A stretch of 64,000 bases of DNA from Candidatus Borrarchaeum weybense (GTDB lineage: Archaea; Asgardarchaeota; Sifarchaeia; Borrarchaeales; Borrarchaeaceae): NCBI GenBank assembly GCA_019057385.1, contig JAHQJS010000006.1:186001-250000 (forward strand). The letters are read 5' to 3'. Under the pieces are notes generated by a model that saw only the letters and a list, made by a program, of their open reading frames with translations, ran no database searches and was not told the origin of the DNA. Within the stretch, counting starts at the first letter, position 1, and each line of letters starts with the position of its first letter. Shown piece by piece: positions 7,738-15,710 of this stretch. A program made the translations under genes and the position numbers.

Positions 7738-9606
7738 ATGAAAACACTAGTGCTTGGTAATTCGCTGCTAACGGTAACGATTAATGAAAATGCCGACATT
7801 TCAGAAATGTATTTCCCGTATGTAGGACTCTACCAGTTGGTAGATAAGATGTATTTGGGAGTCTGGGAGAAATCAAAAGGTATTAACTGGCTTAAGGACT
7901 CGCACCACTGGGCTGTTTCTCAGTCCTATATAGATGATTCTCAAATTGGAGTAACTCATGCCATTAATAAACATGATATTAGCCTAACGATAAGAGATTT
8001 TGTATATCCTTATCTCCCGATTTTTGTACGAGATATTGTCATTGAGAGTCCCAACAAACGGGAAATTAAACTATTCAGTTATCATGATATACATTTTACA
8101 GGTATGGCGATTCCTGATTCAGCAGTTTATGATGAAAAGATTAAAAGCATCGTACATTACGAACTTTCAAATTATGTTCTAATTGGAAGTATCCCACACT
8201 TTACACAACTGGCATGTGGTCGTGCAGATTTTAAAGATTTGCGTGGGACTTTTGTAGACGCTGAGGATGGTAATCTATCAGGCTGCCCTGCCTCACATGG
8301 ACCAGTAGATTCAGCGTTAGGGATTAATGTGAGTTTGGATCCACAAAAAAATCCATTTTCGCGGGTTTCATTGTTCTTTTGTGCTGGACAAGGATATCAT
8401 GAGGCGAACAAAGCTCGAAAAGTTGTGCTCTATAAAACAATTGATAAGTTATATGATGAGACCTTCATCTTTTGGAATCGATGGCTAAAGAATGCAAGAG
8501 ATTCAGCAAATGCCGAAAATGTAACTGACAAACGCCTTAAGAAAATTTTTAACATTTCGGCTATAATCACGGCTCTAATGTCTGATCACAAAACAGGTTC
8601 GATCATTGCCTCGCCAGATGCAGATATAGTTCGACATGGAGGAGATTCTTACCTTTACTGTTGGCCGAGGGACGCCGCCTTTGTTGTTAAGGGATATGAT
8701 TCAATCGAAAAGTTCTCGTTATCTCGCAAATTCTTCGATTTTGCAATCAATACTATTGGAAGTGGTAACTATTTTCTTCATAGATATTGTCCAGAAGGCT
8801 CATTTGGACCAACATGGCACGAACATCCCTTCATTCAGATCGATCAGACTGGAGCAGTTCTATTTGCGCTTGATAGTCATTGTAGATCATTGCCGGATCT
8901 AGAGTATCTAAGAAACCATAAATTGTGGGAAATGATAAAAGACGCAACAGAATTTCTAATGAAATGGAGAGACGAAGAAACCAAACTGCCGAAGCCTATA
9001 AGCTATGATCTTTGGGAGGAAAGAAAGGGAATCTTCACTTATTCGTCTTCTGCTGTTTATGGCGGGCTCTTAGGAGCATCTAGAATCGCCCACAATCTCG
9101 GAAAACTGGGTTTTTCAAAACGTTGGCATGAAGGGGCAGAGGAGATAAAAGAGGCGATCCAGAGATTCCTATGGAATCCAAATACCCAGAGATTTAGAAG
9201 ATCAATAAAACCAGAAGACGATACTATCGATTCATCGTTATTTGGCATTTGGTTTTTTGATGTCCTTCCACCTTCAGATGAACGTGTGCGTTCTACCATG
9301 AAAGCAATAGAAGATCATCTTTTGAAAGAACGTGGAGTTTTCAGATATCAAGGTGATAATTATCAAGGTTATGAAAATCCTTGGATTATCTGCACACTAT
9401 TTCTTGCGGAATATTATCTCTGGATTAATGAGACCAAAAAAGCTATTAGATTATTTCATCTAGTTGCAGACAATGCTTTAGAGACCTATCTACTTCCAGA
9501 ACAAGTTGATTCTAATGGAAATCCATTAAGTGTTGTGCCATTAACATGGTCACATGCGCAGTATTTAATTGCTTTTAAGCAGTTAGCAAAGAAATTAGCT
9601 AAATAA
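7738..9606 (+). CDS. Glycoside hydrolase family 15 (glucoamylase/trehalase-like)
   Basis: A 622-residue GH15-type protein with an N-terminal beta-sandwich region (about 1-250) and an (alpha/alpha)6 barrel. Family motifs are YCWPRDAAFV near residue 308, DLWEER near 423 (the expected general acid Glu) and LLPEQV near 586 (the expected base Glu). GH15 enzymes hydrolyse terminal alpha-glucosidic bonds in starch, dextrins or trehalose. There is no signal peptide, so it is probably cytoplasmic and acts on internal glycogen or imported oligosaccharide. GCGAGGATGA precedes the ATG closely. Substrate is not determinable by eye. Confidence 0.88.
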   Translation: MKTLVLGNSLLTVTINENADISEMYFPYVGLYQLVDKMYLGVWEKSKGINWLKDSHHWAVSQSYIDDSQIGVTHAINKHDISLTIRDFVYPYLPIFVRDIVIESPNKREIKLFSYHDIHFTGMAIPDSAVYDEKIKSIVHYELSNYVLIGSIPHFTQLACGRADFKDLRGTFVDAEDGNLSGCPASHGPVDSALGINVSLDPQKNPFSRVSLFFCAGQGYHEANKARKVVLYKTIDKLYDETFIFWNRWLKNARDSANAENVTDKRLKKIFNISAIITALMSDHKTGSIIASPDADIVRHGGDSYLYCWPRDAAFVVKGYDSIEKFSLSRKFFDFAINTIGSGNYFLHRYCPEGSFGPTWHEHPFIQIDQTGAVLFALDSHCRSLPDLEYLRNHKLWEMIKDATEFLMKWRDEETKLPKPISYDLWEERKGIFTYSSSAVYGGLLGASRIAHNLGKLGFSKRWHEGAEEIKEAIQRFLWNPNTQRFRRSIKPEDDTIDSSLFGIWFFDVLPPSDERVRSTMKAIEDHLLKERGVFRYQGDNYQGYENPWIICTLFLAEYYLWINETKKAIRLFHLVADNALETYLLPEQVDSNGNPLSVVPLTWSHAQYLIAFKQLAKKLAK

Positions 9607-9610
9607 AAAA

Positions 9611-9641
9611 AGAATGAACTCTCAAAGAGAGAATTCATCTT
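9611..9641. terminator. Hairpin between convergent genes, possible bidirectional terminator
   Basis: TGAACTCTC (9615-9623) pairs with GAGAG (9627-9631) plus TTCA (9634-9637) around an AAA loop, with AA bulged. A-rich sequence lies on one side and T-containing sequence on the other. It sits in the 33-bp gap between the plus-strand glucoamylase gene and the minus-strand gene ending at 9640, so it could end both transcripts. Archaeal termination usually depends on U-tracts, so this is tentative. Confidence 0.4.
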
Positions 9642-10995
9642 AAGCTTTAACTTTTCGTATCAAATATCTTTGGATAAACTTGTAAAAGAAGAAGCTTGCA
9701 GGTGACGCAAATACGCGAAAGATCTTTTGGCCGAGCGGAGCCTTTTCTGGGTATGCCCAATCCCATAAAGTTTTGTTGAAAAGCGTGTCAATTGCACTTG
9801 GAACGGCTATTTTTGCCCAGACACTTAGATCTGCAAATTTATTAATAGCATCCAAATTGAAATACTTGTCTTGATTCTCAAAACTCATCTTTTTCAAAAG
9901 GTCAATTCGTCTTTCAATTCTAGCAATGTATAATTCTAATTGCTCAATTGTTTGTATGTAATCATCATCAGTAAAAACAACTTGTGTTAGTTCTTCTTTT
10001 CTATATTCGCTTAATTCATTATCTTGCAGAAAAATAGGTGTCCGCCAAAGGATACTCTCAAATTTATTCAACTGCAAATACTTATTCCAAACTGTAGTGC
10101 GTTTAAACTTTTTTGCTATCCAATTCCTAAAGAAATAATAATTTTTCTTAAGTTTATACTTGAAATTTCCAATTTCTTTTATTCTCTCCTTCAATCTCCG
10201 GTCAAGGTCAAATATCTGATTCATGTATCTATCTAGGTCTATATCTAAGCCCTTTAACTCATCTGATTCCAAAAAGTAGAATTCGTAATAGCGTTTAGCA
10301 TCAAAGGGAGAATGTGGTCTTAATATCCCAGTTAATCGTCGAAAGAATCTTGCTAAGCCGTCTACGAACAGGTGTATAAAAGTAGACGAGTTGACTATCT
10401 TTGAATATACCTTTTCGAAATGGACACGAGTTGTTAACTCTTCGGGCTTTAATAGTCCCATGGCATGATCTCCTGGTTGGAGAAAAACTTCGCATCCTTT
10501 TACGGCATCTTTTAATGTTTTATGTTTTCCAAGATCGTCTTTCATCAACACTGGAAAGCCGTGCGCGGCGGTATTAAGAAAATAATAGTCTTTTAGACCG
10601 CCTGCTGCTGGAAAAACTTGGAATATTACTCTCTCAAGGTCGCCTGGGTGATCTGCATCTACAACACCTTGTATAGATATGCCTTTTGAGAAAGCGAGAA
10701 ATGTGTACATTACATATCTTTCTTCGACCTTAAGTCCAGGTAATTTTAGGAGAAATCCTATCATTTCTGAAAGGCCCTTAGCTTTCGCCCATTCATGCGT
10801 CATTATTAGATATTTTTGTCGTTCAAGATCGGATTGGATAAATTTGAAAAGGCTAAGTGTGTCACGTTCTTCCACGAGTTTTTCTAGTTGTTTGTACATA
10901 TCATCGTAGGTCGTTTCGTATTTCTCAACGACTGTATCCCTGCTTTTCTCTTCATATCTTAGTTCTCTCTCTGTGATTGCTACTTTCATCTTCAA
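9640..10995 (-). CDS. Uncharacterised 451-residue protein
   Basis: I do not recognise this protein. It is mostly helical in appearance and rich in charged residues. A charged N-terminal third is followed by a segment with several Gly and His (GFPVLMKDD, LQPGDHAMGLLKPEE, about 155-190), a basic middle (KYKLKKNYYFFRNWIAKKFKR, roughly 270-290), coiled-coil-like heptads around 355-380 and an aromatic, basic C-terminus (FFFYKFIQRYLIRKVKA) that could bind membranes. There is no clear signal peptide or full transmembrane helix. It is monocistronic and faces away from the cdh operon, with a 477-bp shared upstream region. Clean codon use over the whole length supports a real gene. Confidence 0.7.
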   Translation of the reverse strand: MKMKVAITERELRYEEKSRDTVVEKYETTYDDMYKQLEKLVEERDTLSLFKFIQSDLERQKYLIMTHEWAKAKGLSEMIGFLLKLPGLKVEERYVMYTFLAFSKGISIQGVVDADHPGDLERVIFQVFPAAGGLKDYYFLNTAAHGFPVLMKDDLGKHKTLKDAVKGCEVFLQPGDHAMGLLKPEELTTRVHFEKVYSKIVNSSTFIHLFVDGLARFFRRLTGILRPHSPFDAKRYYEFYFLESDELKGLDIDLDRYMNQIFDLDRRLKERIKEIGNFKYKLKKNYYFFRNWIAKKFKRTTVWNKYLQLNKFESILWRTPIFLQDNELSEYRKEELTQVVFTDDDYIQTIEQLELYIARIERRIDLLKKMSFENQDKYFNLDAINKFADLSVWAKIAVPSAIDTLFNKTLWDWAYPEKAPLGQKIFRVFASPASFFFYKFIQRYLIRKVKA

Positions 10996-11472
10996 TTTGT
11001 TTCTTCACCTTTGTACGAACTTATCTTTCTCGTAATGAAAATATGTTCCTTCTAAATAGAACTCAATTAATTATCTATATACTATATTCATCAAGTAATA
11101 AGAACTTACCATATAACCTTAACTTACTTTAATATCGCGTTATTTTACAGCTATATAGCCCATTCATAGTAATTAAATGCTTTTGTGATTTTGAGCGTTT
11201 TTATTGCGTTACTCGATTTAAAATCCTCAAGATGTGCCACTTTAAACTGCCAGTTTAAAGTGATAGTTTGTGATCGTTTTAAAAGAATTATTCTAAAAGG
11301 TAATCCTTTTAAAAACATGGTAACTATGCAAATCCGTTGATGCTATCAACCACAAAATACATGTATCAAACTAATATAGCATATGGAAGATAAAAATTAT
11401 TTTCTCGACTTCTGCTCCCATGCGTAGGAGTCAGAAGTTTCCTATTATTAGAGAATCAGAAGAGGTGTAAAA
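10996..11472. promoter_or_regulatory. Long divergent regulatory region and leader upstream of cdhCDE
   Basis: This 477-bp AT-rich gap separates a minus-strand gene from cdhC. I see no coding sequence. It contains a perfect 12-bp inverted repeat with 1-nt spacer (CACTTTAAACTG, 11238-11249; CAGTTTAAAGTG, 11251-11262), two TTTTAAAA palindromes (11277-11284 and 11307-11314) and a stem-loop at 11408-11438. The three palindrome centres fall at about 11250, 11280.5 and 11310.5, that is 30 bp apart, so a dimeric regulator could bind them on one face of the helix. The role in CODH/ACS regulation is inferred. Some TTTTAAAA sites could instead be TATA-like promoter elements. Confidence 0.5.
11408..11438 (+). 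promoter_or_regulatory. Stem-loop in the cdhC 5' leader
   Basis: ACTTCTG-CTCC (11408-11418) pairs with GGAG-T-CAGAAGT (11427-11438), an 11-bp stem with one bulged T and the loop CATGCGTA. It ends 34 bases before the cdhC ATG. It may be a 5' UTR regulatory or stabilising hairpin, or part of an operator. It is not one of the riboswitch classes I know. Confidence 0.45.
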
Positions 11473-12960
11473 ATGAGTTTTGAGGATATGCCCGTTGAGG
11501 TGGGCGTCATCTATGAGGGTGAGCGCGTTCGCAAGGCGCAGATGCTTGTTGAGTTCGGAGGACCGAAGATTGAGCACAAGTACGAACTGTGCCGGGCAAA
11601 AAAGATGGATGAAATAGAGGACATGAAAGTAATCATAGAAGGACCAGATATTTCGGAATTGGAAGAAGGAAAAAGTTATCCCTTTGGAATGGTCATAGAA
11701 GTTGCAGGAGAGCAAGTCGAAGAAGAACTTGAGGGTGTCATTGAACGGCGTATGCACGAATTTTGCAACTATATCCAGGGTTTTATGCATCTAAATCAGC
11801 GTTATGACATTTGGTGTCGTGTATCAAAAGATGCGTTCAAAAAGGGTTTGAATTCTTTCCAGTACATTGGTACAATTCTGATGCGACTTTACAAAGCAGA
11901 ACTATCTATCATTGAGAAATGTCAGATGCGATTTATTACCGATCCGAAGAAAGCAGAGCAGGGCTATGAAGAGGCATTGCAGATCTATGAAGCACGAGAC
12001 GCAAGAGCTAGAGCACTCAGCGATGATGACGTTGAAGAATTCTATGGATGCGTTCTCTGTCAATCTTTTGCACCTAGCCATTGTTGTGTCATCACTCCAC
12101 AAAGAATGGCGTTATGTGGAGCTATTTCATGGTTTGATGCCCGTGCATCTGCAAGAATCGATCCTAAAGGTCCAAACTTCAAAATTGAAAAAGGAGAATG
12201 TCTTGATCCGATCAAAGGTGAATATACTGGGGCAAATGAGGCAGTGAAAGAAAAGTCGCTCGGAGAGGTAGAGCGAGTCTATTTGCATACAATCTTCGAA
12301 TATCCTCACACGAGTTGCGGCTGTTTCGAAGCTATCGCGTTCTACATCCCAGAAGTCGATGGAATCGCACTTGCTCACAGAGATTTTCGTGGACCAACCG
12401 TCAACGGTTTAGCCTTTTCAACAATGGCGACATCTGTTGGTGGAGGTCTCCAGACTGAAGGTTTTCTTGGAATCTCTATTGAATACATGCGGTCACCTAA
12501 GTTTCTCCAAGCAGATGGAGGATGGTCGCGTGTTGTATGGGCGCCCGCAGACATAAAAGAGCGTGTAAAGGACGGAATACCAGAAGAACTCTTTGACAAA
12601 GTAGCAACAGAAAATGATGCAATGGCCGTAGAAGACCTAGAAGCATTTTTGAAAGAGAAACAGCACCCAGTAGTTGAAAAATGGGTTGAAGAAGCAATCG
12701 AAGAAGCGCCAGAAATACCGGCAGAAGCAGCAGCACCAACTCCTGAGATGCAATATAAAATGCCTCAGCCGATGCAAGTTCCTCAGATGAACGTGCCGAT
12801 CACAGCAATGCCTGGAATGGGTGGCATCCAACTTCAAGGATTTATCTCTCTCCCAGGATTAGTTCCACCAGGCGGCGGCGAAGATAAAATCACCTTAGTC
12901 TTGAAAGGCGTCAAGATTTTTGCAGAGAAAGCGTATATTAAACGAGAAAAGAAGGGATGA
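11473..12960 (+). CDS. cdhC: CO dehydrogenase/acetyl-CoA synthase beta subunit
   Basis: A 495-residue archaeal acetyl-CoA synthase beta subunit, which forms the acetyl C-C bond from a methyl group, CO and CoA on the Ni-Ni-[4Fe-4S] A-cluster. The A-cluster ligands are visible as GCVLCQSFAPSHCC from about residue 192 and TSCGCFEA near 280. AISWFDARA and the core GGGLQTEGFLG are also family-typical. The C-terminal tail after about residue 400 is Pro/Met/Ala-rich and acidic, as in methanogen CdhC. The ATG has GAGGTG upstream. It is the first gene of cdhCDE, and cdhD begins 4 bases after its stop. The catalytic CODH subunits CdhA and CdhB are not in the window. Confidence 0.95.
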   Translation: MSFEDMPVEVGVIYEGERVRKAQMLVEFGGPKIEHKYELCRAKKMDEIEDMKVIIEGPDISELEEGKSYPFGMVIEVAGEQVEEELEGVIERRMHEFCNYIQGFMHLNQRYDIWCRVSKDAFKKGLNSFQYIGTILMRLYKAELSIIEKCQMRFITDPKKAEQGYEEALQIYEARDARARALSDDDVEEFYGCVLCQSFAPSHCCVITPQRMALCGAISWFDARASARIDPKGPNFKIEKGECLDPIKGEYTGANEAVKEKSLGEVERVYLHTIFEYPHTSCGCFEAIAFYIPEVDGIALAHRDFRGPTVNGLAFSTMATSVGGGLQTEGFLGISIEYMRSPKFLQADGGWSRVVWAPADIKERVKDGIPEELFDKVATENDAMAVEDLEAFLKEKQHPVVEKWVEEAIEEAPEIPAEAAAPTPEMQYKMPQPMQVPQMNVPITAMPGMGGIQLQGFISLPGLVPPGGGEDKITLVLKGVKIFAEKAYIKREKKG

Positions 12961-12964
12961 TAAA

Positions 12965-14203
12965 ATGGCAAGCACATCGTTAGAAGAACTACTCGCACTT
13001 CTAGGTAAAGTTGAAGAGATTGAACTGGAAAACGTTAAACTTGAGGCAGATGAGTTAATTCTATCGCTTGCAACGCGTATGCTTCTCCCTTCGGCAACGA
13101 AATCTCCCGTACAAATGCCTATAGTACCTCAGCAGGCTATGCTTAAACCAGAACTTGAAAAACCTAGATTGCCAGAATTTCAGGAGATAGAGTTTGAGCC
13201 TCCTGCTATAGAGTATCCCGGGGAGGTTGTTGAGGTTCAAATTGGTGCAACAAAATCAGAAGGTGGCACCCGCGACTATTCAGTAAAACTTGGCGGACAA
13301 AACATCATGCCCTTCTATAAATGGTTACGCGAAACACCTAATCCTCCCGTCGTTAGCTTAGACGTGTTCGATATGCCTATCACACTCGCTAAGGCTGTTC
13401 GCACGCATATAGATGACGTCATAGAAGATCCTGGGGAATGGGCAAAAAGATGCGTTGATAAGTTCAACGCTGATATGGTTACAATACATTTGATATCAAC
13501 AGATCCTTATCTACAGGACACATCTGCAAAAGATGCTGCAAAAACAGTCGAAGAGGTACTTCAGGCTGTGAAGTGTCCAATAATTATTGGAGGATCTGGA
13601 AATAAAGATAAAGATCCAGAAGTATTAACAAGGGCGGCAGAAGTTGCAGATGGAGAAGCAGTATTACTTAATTCAGCTGATATGCATATCTATAAACCCG
13701 TTGTAGATGCTGCAAAGAAATATGGTCATGTCGTGCTTAGTTGGACGCAGATGGAAATAAACGATCAGAGAAAACTTAATACACTAATAATGGAGGAAGG
13801 ATTTCCTAGAGAAAGAATGATTATCGACCCAACAACCGCATCATTGGGATACGGTTTGGAGTATACCTACTCGATCATGGAGCGAGTAAAACTTGCGGCA
13901 CTTAAAGGTGATGAGATACTTCAGATGCCCATATCTTCTGGAACTACAAATGCATGGGGTGCTCGAGAAGCGTGGTTAAGTGACAAAAAATGCGCGCAGT
14001 TCGGCTTGCCATGGGGCTCACGGGATTTGAGAGGACCACTATGGGAGACATTGAGTGCTATGTCCGTGATGCTGGCGGGAGCTGACCTGCTAATGATGAT
14101 GCATCCAGGTGCAGTTGCAGGGTTCAAGGAACTCGTGAAAGCATTCTTAGATACAACAGAGAGGGATTTGCCGCCAATCGGCGAATGGATAACAATGAAA
14201 TGA
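12965..14203 (+). CDS. cdhD: CODH/ACS delta subunit (corrinoid Fe-S protein, small subunit)
   Basis: A 412-residue CdhD. With CdhE it forms the corrinoid/iron-sulfur protein that carries the methyl group from tetrahydropterin to acetyl-CoA synthase. A variable acidic and Pro-rich N-terminus (about 1-95) precedes the TIM-barrel domain, which carries family-type segments such as PVVSLDVFDMP, GEWAKRCVDKFNADMVTIHL, IIGGSGNKDKDPEV, LNSADMHIYKP and MIIDPTTASLGYGLEYTYS. I chose the ATG at 12965, 4 bp after cdhC. An in-frame start at 12920 would overlap cdhC by 41 bp without need. Translationally coupled to cdhC by position. Confidence 0.93.
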   Translation: MASTSLEELLALLGKVEEIELENVKLEADELILSLATRMLLPSATKSPVQMPIVPQQAMLKPELEKPRLPEFQEIEFEPPAIEYPGEVVEVQIGATKSEGGTRDYSVKLGGQNIMPFYKWLRETPNPPVVSLDVFDMPITLAKAVRTHIDDVIEDPGEWAKRCVDKFNADMVTIHLISTDPYLQDTSAKDAAKTVEEVLQAVKCPIIIGGSGNKDKDPEVLTRAAEVADGEAVLLNSADMHIYKPVVDAAKKYGHVVLSWTQMEINDQRKLNTLIMEEGFPRERMIIDPTTASLGYGLEYTYSIMERVKLAALKGDEILQMPISSGTTNAWGAREAWLSDKKCAQFGLPWGSRDLRGPLWETLSAMSVMLAGADLLMMMHPGAVAGFKELVKAFLDTTERDLPPIGEWITMK

Positions 14204-14218
14204 AGTGAGGGATGAAGA

Positions 14219-15631
14219 ATGAGCAAGAGATTAAAACCGCTGGATATTTTCAAATACCTTCCAAAAACGAATTGCAAAATTTGTGGCGAAGAGACGTGCA
14301 TGGCATTTGCCATGAAACTCATCGAACGCGGAGTAGAATTAAAAGATTGCACACCACTATTCGAAGAGCCAAATTATCAAGAAAATAAGGATACTTTGAT
14401 AGCAATACTTCGACCTCCAGTTCAACCTGTTAGAATCGGTACTGGTGAGAAGTCAGTTATTATTGGAGGAGAAGAGGTCGTATATCGTCATCAATTAACA
14501 TTTTACAACGAAACAAAATTCTTTGTAGATGTTCATGACGAAATGGAGAATAAAGAACTGACTGAGCGTGTGAAATTTGTTGATGAATATAAATTGTTTA
14601 GAATTGGTGAATATCTGAACCTCAATGGGATCGCAGTACGCTCCGTTTCAAAAGATCCTACTAAATTTGCAAATGCTATCAAAGAGGTACTCAAACTAAC
14701 AAAGATGCCTATTATGTTGTGCAGTTTTGACCCTAAAGTAATGAAAGCAGGTTTAGAAGCTGCAAAGGACAGACTTCCTCTTATATACGCCGCCACATTA
14801 GCAAATTGGAAAGACATGGCACAATTAGCACGTGAATATAATTGTCCCCTAGCAGTCTTTTCTACCGATCTAACCATGTTACAGTCCGTAGTAGTCGCAC
14901 TTCGCAAAACTGGACTTGATGATCTCGTACTTGACCCTGGTACTTACGGTGGCGAGAATATAGGTCGTACGTTAAATAATTTCACTATGCTTAGAGTGGC
15001 AGCGATTCAAGCTAGTAACGAAAACGTTGGACATCCATTAATAGCAGTCCCAGCTACAGTGTACTTAGAAGCCGATAAAGGTGTTGAAACAGCATGGAAT
15101 GAAACGATTGTAGGAGCAATGTTAATTAATAGATTCGCAAGCTTGATGGTTATTCATAATATTGAACTTTGGTCTCACCTAGCACTTCAAACCCTAAGAC
15201 AATCTATCTATCAAGACCCACGAATACATCCTTCAGTAGAACCTGGTCTAACTGTAATTGGTAACCCCGATGAAAACAGTCCTGTTTTCTTGACGACGAA
15301 CTTTGCGCTTACTTTCTACACAGTAAAATCAGATCTTGAGCAGGCTAAGATAGATAGTTGGTTGTTAGCGGTAGATACTGAAGGGATTGGTGTTGAGAGT
15401 GCGGTGGCAGGCGGACAACTCAGTGCAGAAAAGGTAGCTGACCTATTTAAAGACACGGGTATCGAGGACAAAGTCAAACACAGAAAAGTTATCATTCCAG
15501 GAATGGCTTCGCGAATTAGCGGAGAAACTGAAGATGCTACAGGAGGCTGGACGGTTTTAGTAGGACCGCGTGATTCCAGTGGTATTCAGAAGTTTTTGAA
15601 GGAAAAATGGACCGCTGAAGCTACCGCCTAA
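14219..15631 (+). CDS. cdhE: CODH/ACS gamma subunit (corrinoid Fe-S protein, large subunit)
   Basis: A 470-residue CdhE. The N-terminal [4Fe-4S] domain has C20-x2-C23-x4-C28 and C45 (NCKICGEETCMAF; ELKDCTPL). A TIM-barrel follows and then a C-terminal corrinoid-binding region (IDSWLLAVDTEGIGVESAVAGGQLSA, KVIIPGMASRISGETEDATG). The protein cycles between Co(I) and methyl-Co(III) and delivers methyl to CdhC. GAGGGATG lies just upstream of the ATG, 15 bp after cdhD. It is the last gene of the operon. A T-rich tract after the stop (15632-15655) is a likely terminator. Confidence 0.94.
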   Translation: MSKRLKPLDIFKYLPKTNCKICGEETCMAFAMKLIERGVELKDCTPLFEEPNYQENKDTLIAILRPPVQPVRIGTGEKSVIIGGEEVVYRHQLTFYNETKFFVDVHDEMENKELTERVKFVDEYKLFRIGEYLNLNGIAVRSVSKDPTKFANAIKEVLKLTKMPIMLCSFDPKVMKAGLEAAKDRLPLIYAATLANWKDMAQLAREYNCPLAVFSTDLTMLQSVVVALRKTGLDDLVLDPGTYGGENIGRTLNNFTMLRVAAIQASNENVGHPLIAVPATVYLEADKGVETAWNETIVGAMLINRFASLMVIHNIELWSHLALQTLRQSIYQDPRIHPSVEPGLTVIGNPDENSPVFLTTNFALTFYTVKSDLEQAKIDSWLLAVDTEGIGVESAVAGGQLSAEKVADLFKDTGIEDKVKHRKVIIPGMASRISGETEDATGGWTVLVGPRDSSGIQKFLKEKWTAEATA

Positions 15632-15656
15632 TTTCTTTTCTCTTTTCTTTTTTTAT
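15632..15656 (+). terminator. U-rich terminator after cdhE
   Basis: Directly after the cdhE stop the plus strand is a pyrimidine run rich in T (TTTCTTTTCTCTTTTC followed by a T7 run), typical of archaeal intrinsic termination, between convergent cdhE and the endonuclease Q gene. Confidence 0.5.
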
Positions 15657-15710
15657 AGGAAACGGCACAAGAAAGCCTCACAGCTTGAGCCTGAGGTAGT
15701 TCACTTTGCT

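Noticed and set aside
12127..12837. Several antisense frames inside cdhC
   Set aside because: They are shadows of a strongly conserved gene and contain unlikely Cys/Leu/His-rich compositions.
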